A DNA stretch of 6,190 bases from Alphaproteobacteria bacterium (lineage in GTDB: Bacteria; Pseudomonadota; Alphaproteobacteria; Rhodobacterales; Rhodobacteraceae): contig JAUIBJ010000235.1 in NCBI GenBank assembly GCA_030428025.1, positions 1 to 6,190 of the forward strand, given 5' to 3'. Shown in pieces: positions 5,809-6,190 of the stretch. The notes under the pieces were generated by a model. The model worked only from the letters and a program-made list of their open reading frames with translations, searched no databases and was not told the DNA's origin. Position 1 is the stretch's first letter; each line of letters starts with the position of its first letter. Position numbers and translations under genes: made by a program.

Positions 5809-6190
5809 CTATCGGCGGGGAAGCAGCACGGCGCCCGCCAGCGCGGCGGCCAGAGCCAGCGCCGGGGGAAGCGCCGCCGCACCGTTCAACACATAAAGCG
5901 TGAGCGCGCTTTGCCCGAGCCAGAGGGCGGGCAAGAAGAGAACCGCCAGCCGCAGCCCGCGCCCGTCGATCAGGAAGGCCGCGCCGAGGCTCGCCACCGC
6001 CGTCGGGTCAGGCGCGATGCCGGCCACCTCCGCCCCCGCCAGCATGCGGCCCTGAACCGGCGCGAGAAACGGATAGACGGCGGTACCGGCCAGAAGCAGG
6101 CCATGGCCGAGCCATCGGGGCTGTGGCGCCACCGGGGGGCGCGACCCGCTCAGGGCGAGCCATGCGAGGATCGCCGCCTGACCCGCGAAG
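5809..6190 (-). CDS. C-terminal part of a DUF6064-like integral membrane protein
   Basis: The reading frame is open from the window edge to the TAG at 5809-5811, giving about 126 residues; the N-terminal part lies beyond 6190. A GTG at 6130-6132 is in frame but the frame continues upstream through hydrophobic sequence (ILAWLALSG), so it is unlikely to be the start. Three to four hydrophobic helices are visible. The segment YPFLAPVQGR followed by 'AEVAGIAPDPTAVASLGAAF' matches the pattern I know from the C-terminal half of DUF6064 proteins, which are multi-pass membrane proteins of unknown function. It ends just before operator site C, so it is probably outside the regulon downstream unless read-through occurs. 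I infer no function. Confidence 0.65.
   Translation of the reverse strand, partial: FAGQAAILAWLALSGSRPPVAPQPRWLGHGLLLAGTAVYPFLAPVQGRMLAGAEVAGIAPDPTAVASLGAAFLIDGRGLRLAVLFLPALWLGQSALTLYVLNGAAALPPALALAAALAGAVLLPRR

Noticed and set aside
1..6190. CRISPR arrays, insertion sequences, tRNA or rRNA genes, phage attachment sites
   Set aside because: No repeat-spacer pattern, transposase, terminal inverted repeat or RNA gene structure was seen; apart from short intergenic gaps the window is filled by minus-strand coding sequence.

Overview
The window is GC-rich and fully packed with genes on the minus strand, read from the right-hand end to the left. The codon usage, the short 1-4 base gene overlaps and the protein families suggest an alphaproteobacterium, probably of the Rhodobacterales/roseobacter type. 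That placement is inference; there is no rRNA or other taxonomic marker here.

Layout in the direction of transcription: (1) 6190-5809, the C-terminal part of a DUF6064-like membrane protein that runs off the window; (2) 5716-3081, a tight operon of a secreted DUF6134-like protein, an OmpR/PhoB-class response regulator of QseB/PmrA/TctD type, and its membrane histidine kinase; (3) 2981-173, a second tight operon of a 'thermostable hemolysin'-family protein, a short AMP-binding acyl ligase and an NADP-type short-chain dehydrogenase; (4) 123-1, the first 41 codons of a probable Fe(II)/2-oxoglutarate dioxygenase that leaves the window.

The most notable observation is a shared DNA motif. In front of each of units 2, 3 and 4 lies the same minus-strand tandem direct repeat, CTGTAAGC-N4-YGTAAG (N4 includes no fixed base), with an exact 11-base period. 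It occurs at 5775-5792, 3038-3055 and 172-189, each 48-58 bases from the next start codon. An 11-base tandem repeat is the usual footprint of an OmpR/PhoB-class dimer. The simplest reading is that the regulator encoded at 4433-5110 controls its own operon, the biosynthetic-looking operon and the dioxygenase as one local regulon.

Together the genes look like a small signal-responsive system. An acyl ligase would activate an acid, the hemolysin-family protein (possibly a GNAT-fold acyltransferase rather than a toxin) would transfer it, and a dehydrogenase and a dioxygenase would tailor the product. The kinase would sense an envelope signal, perhaps with the secreted DUF6134 protein as accessory. 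The chemistry and the signal are not determined by the sequence.
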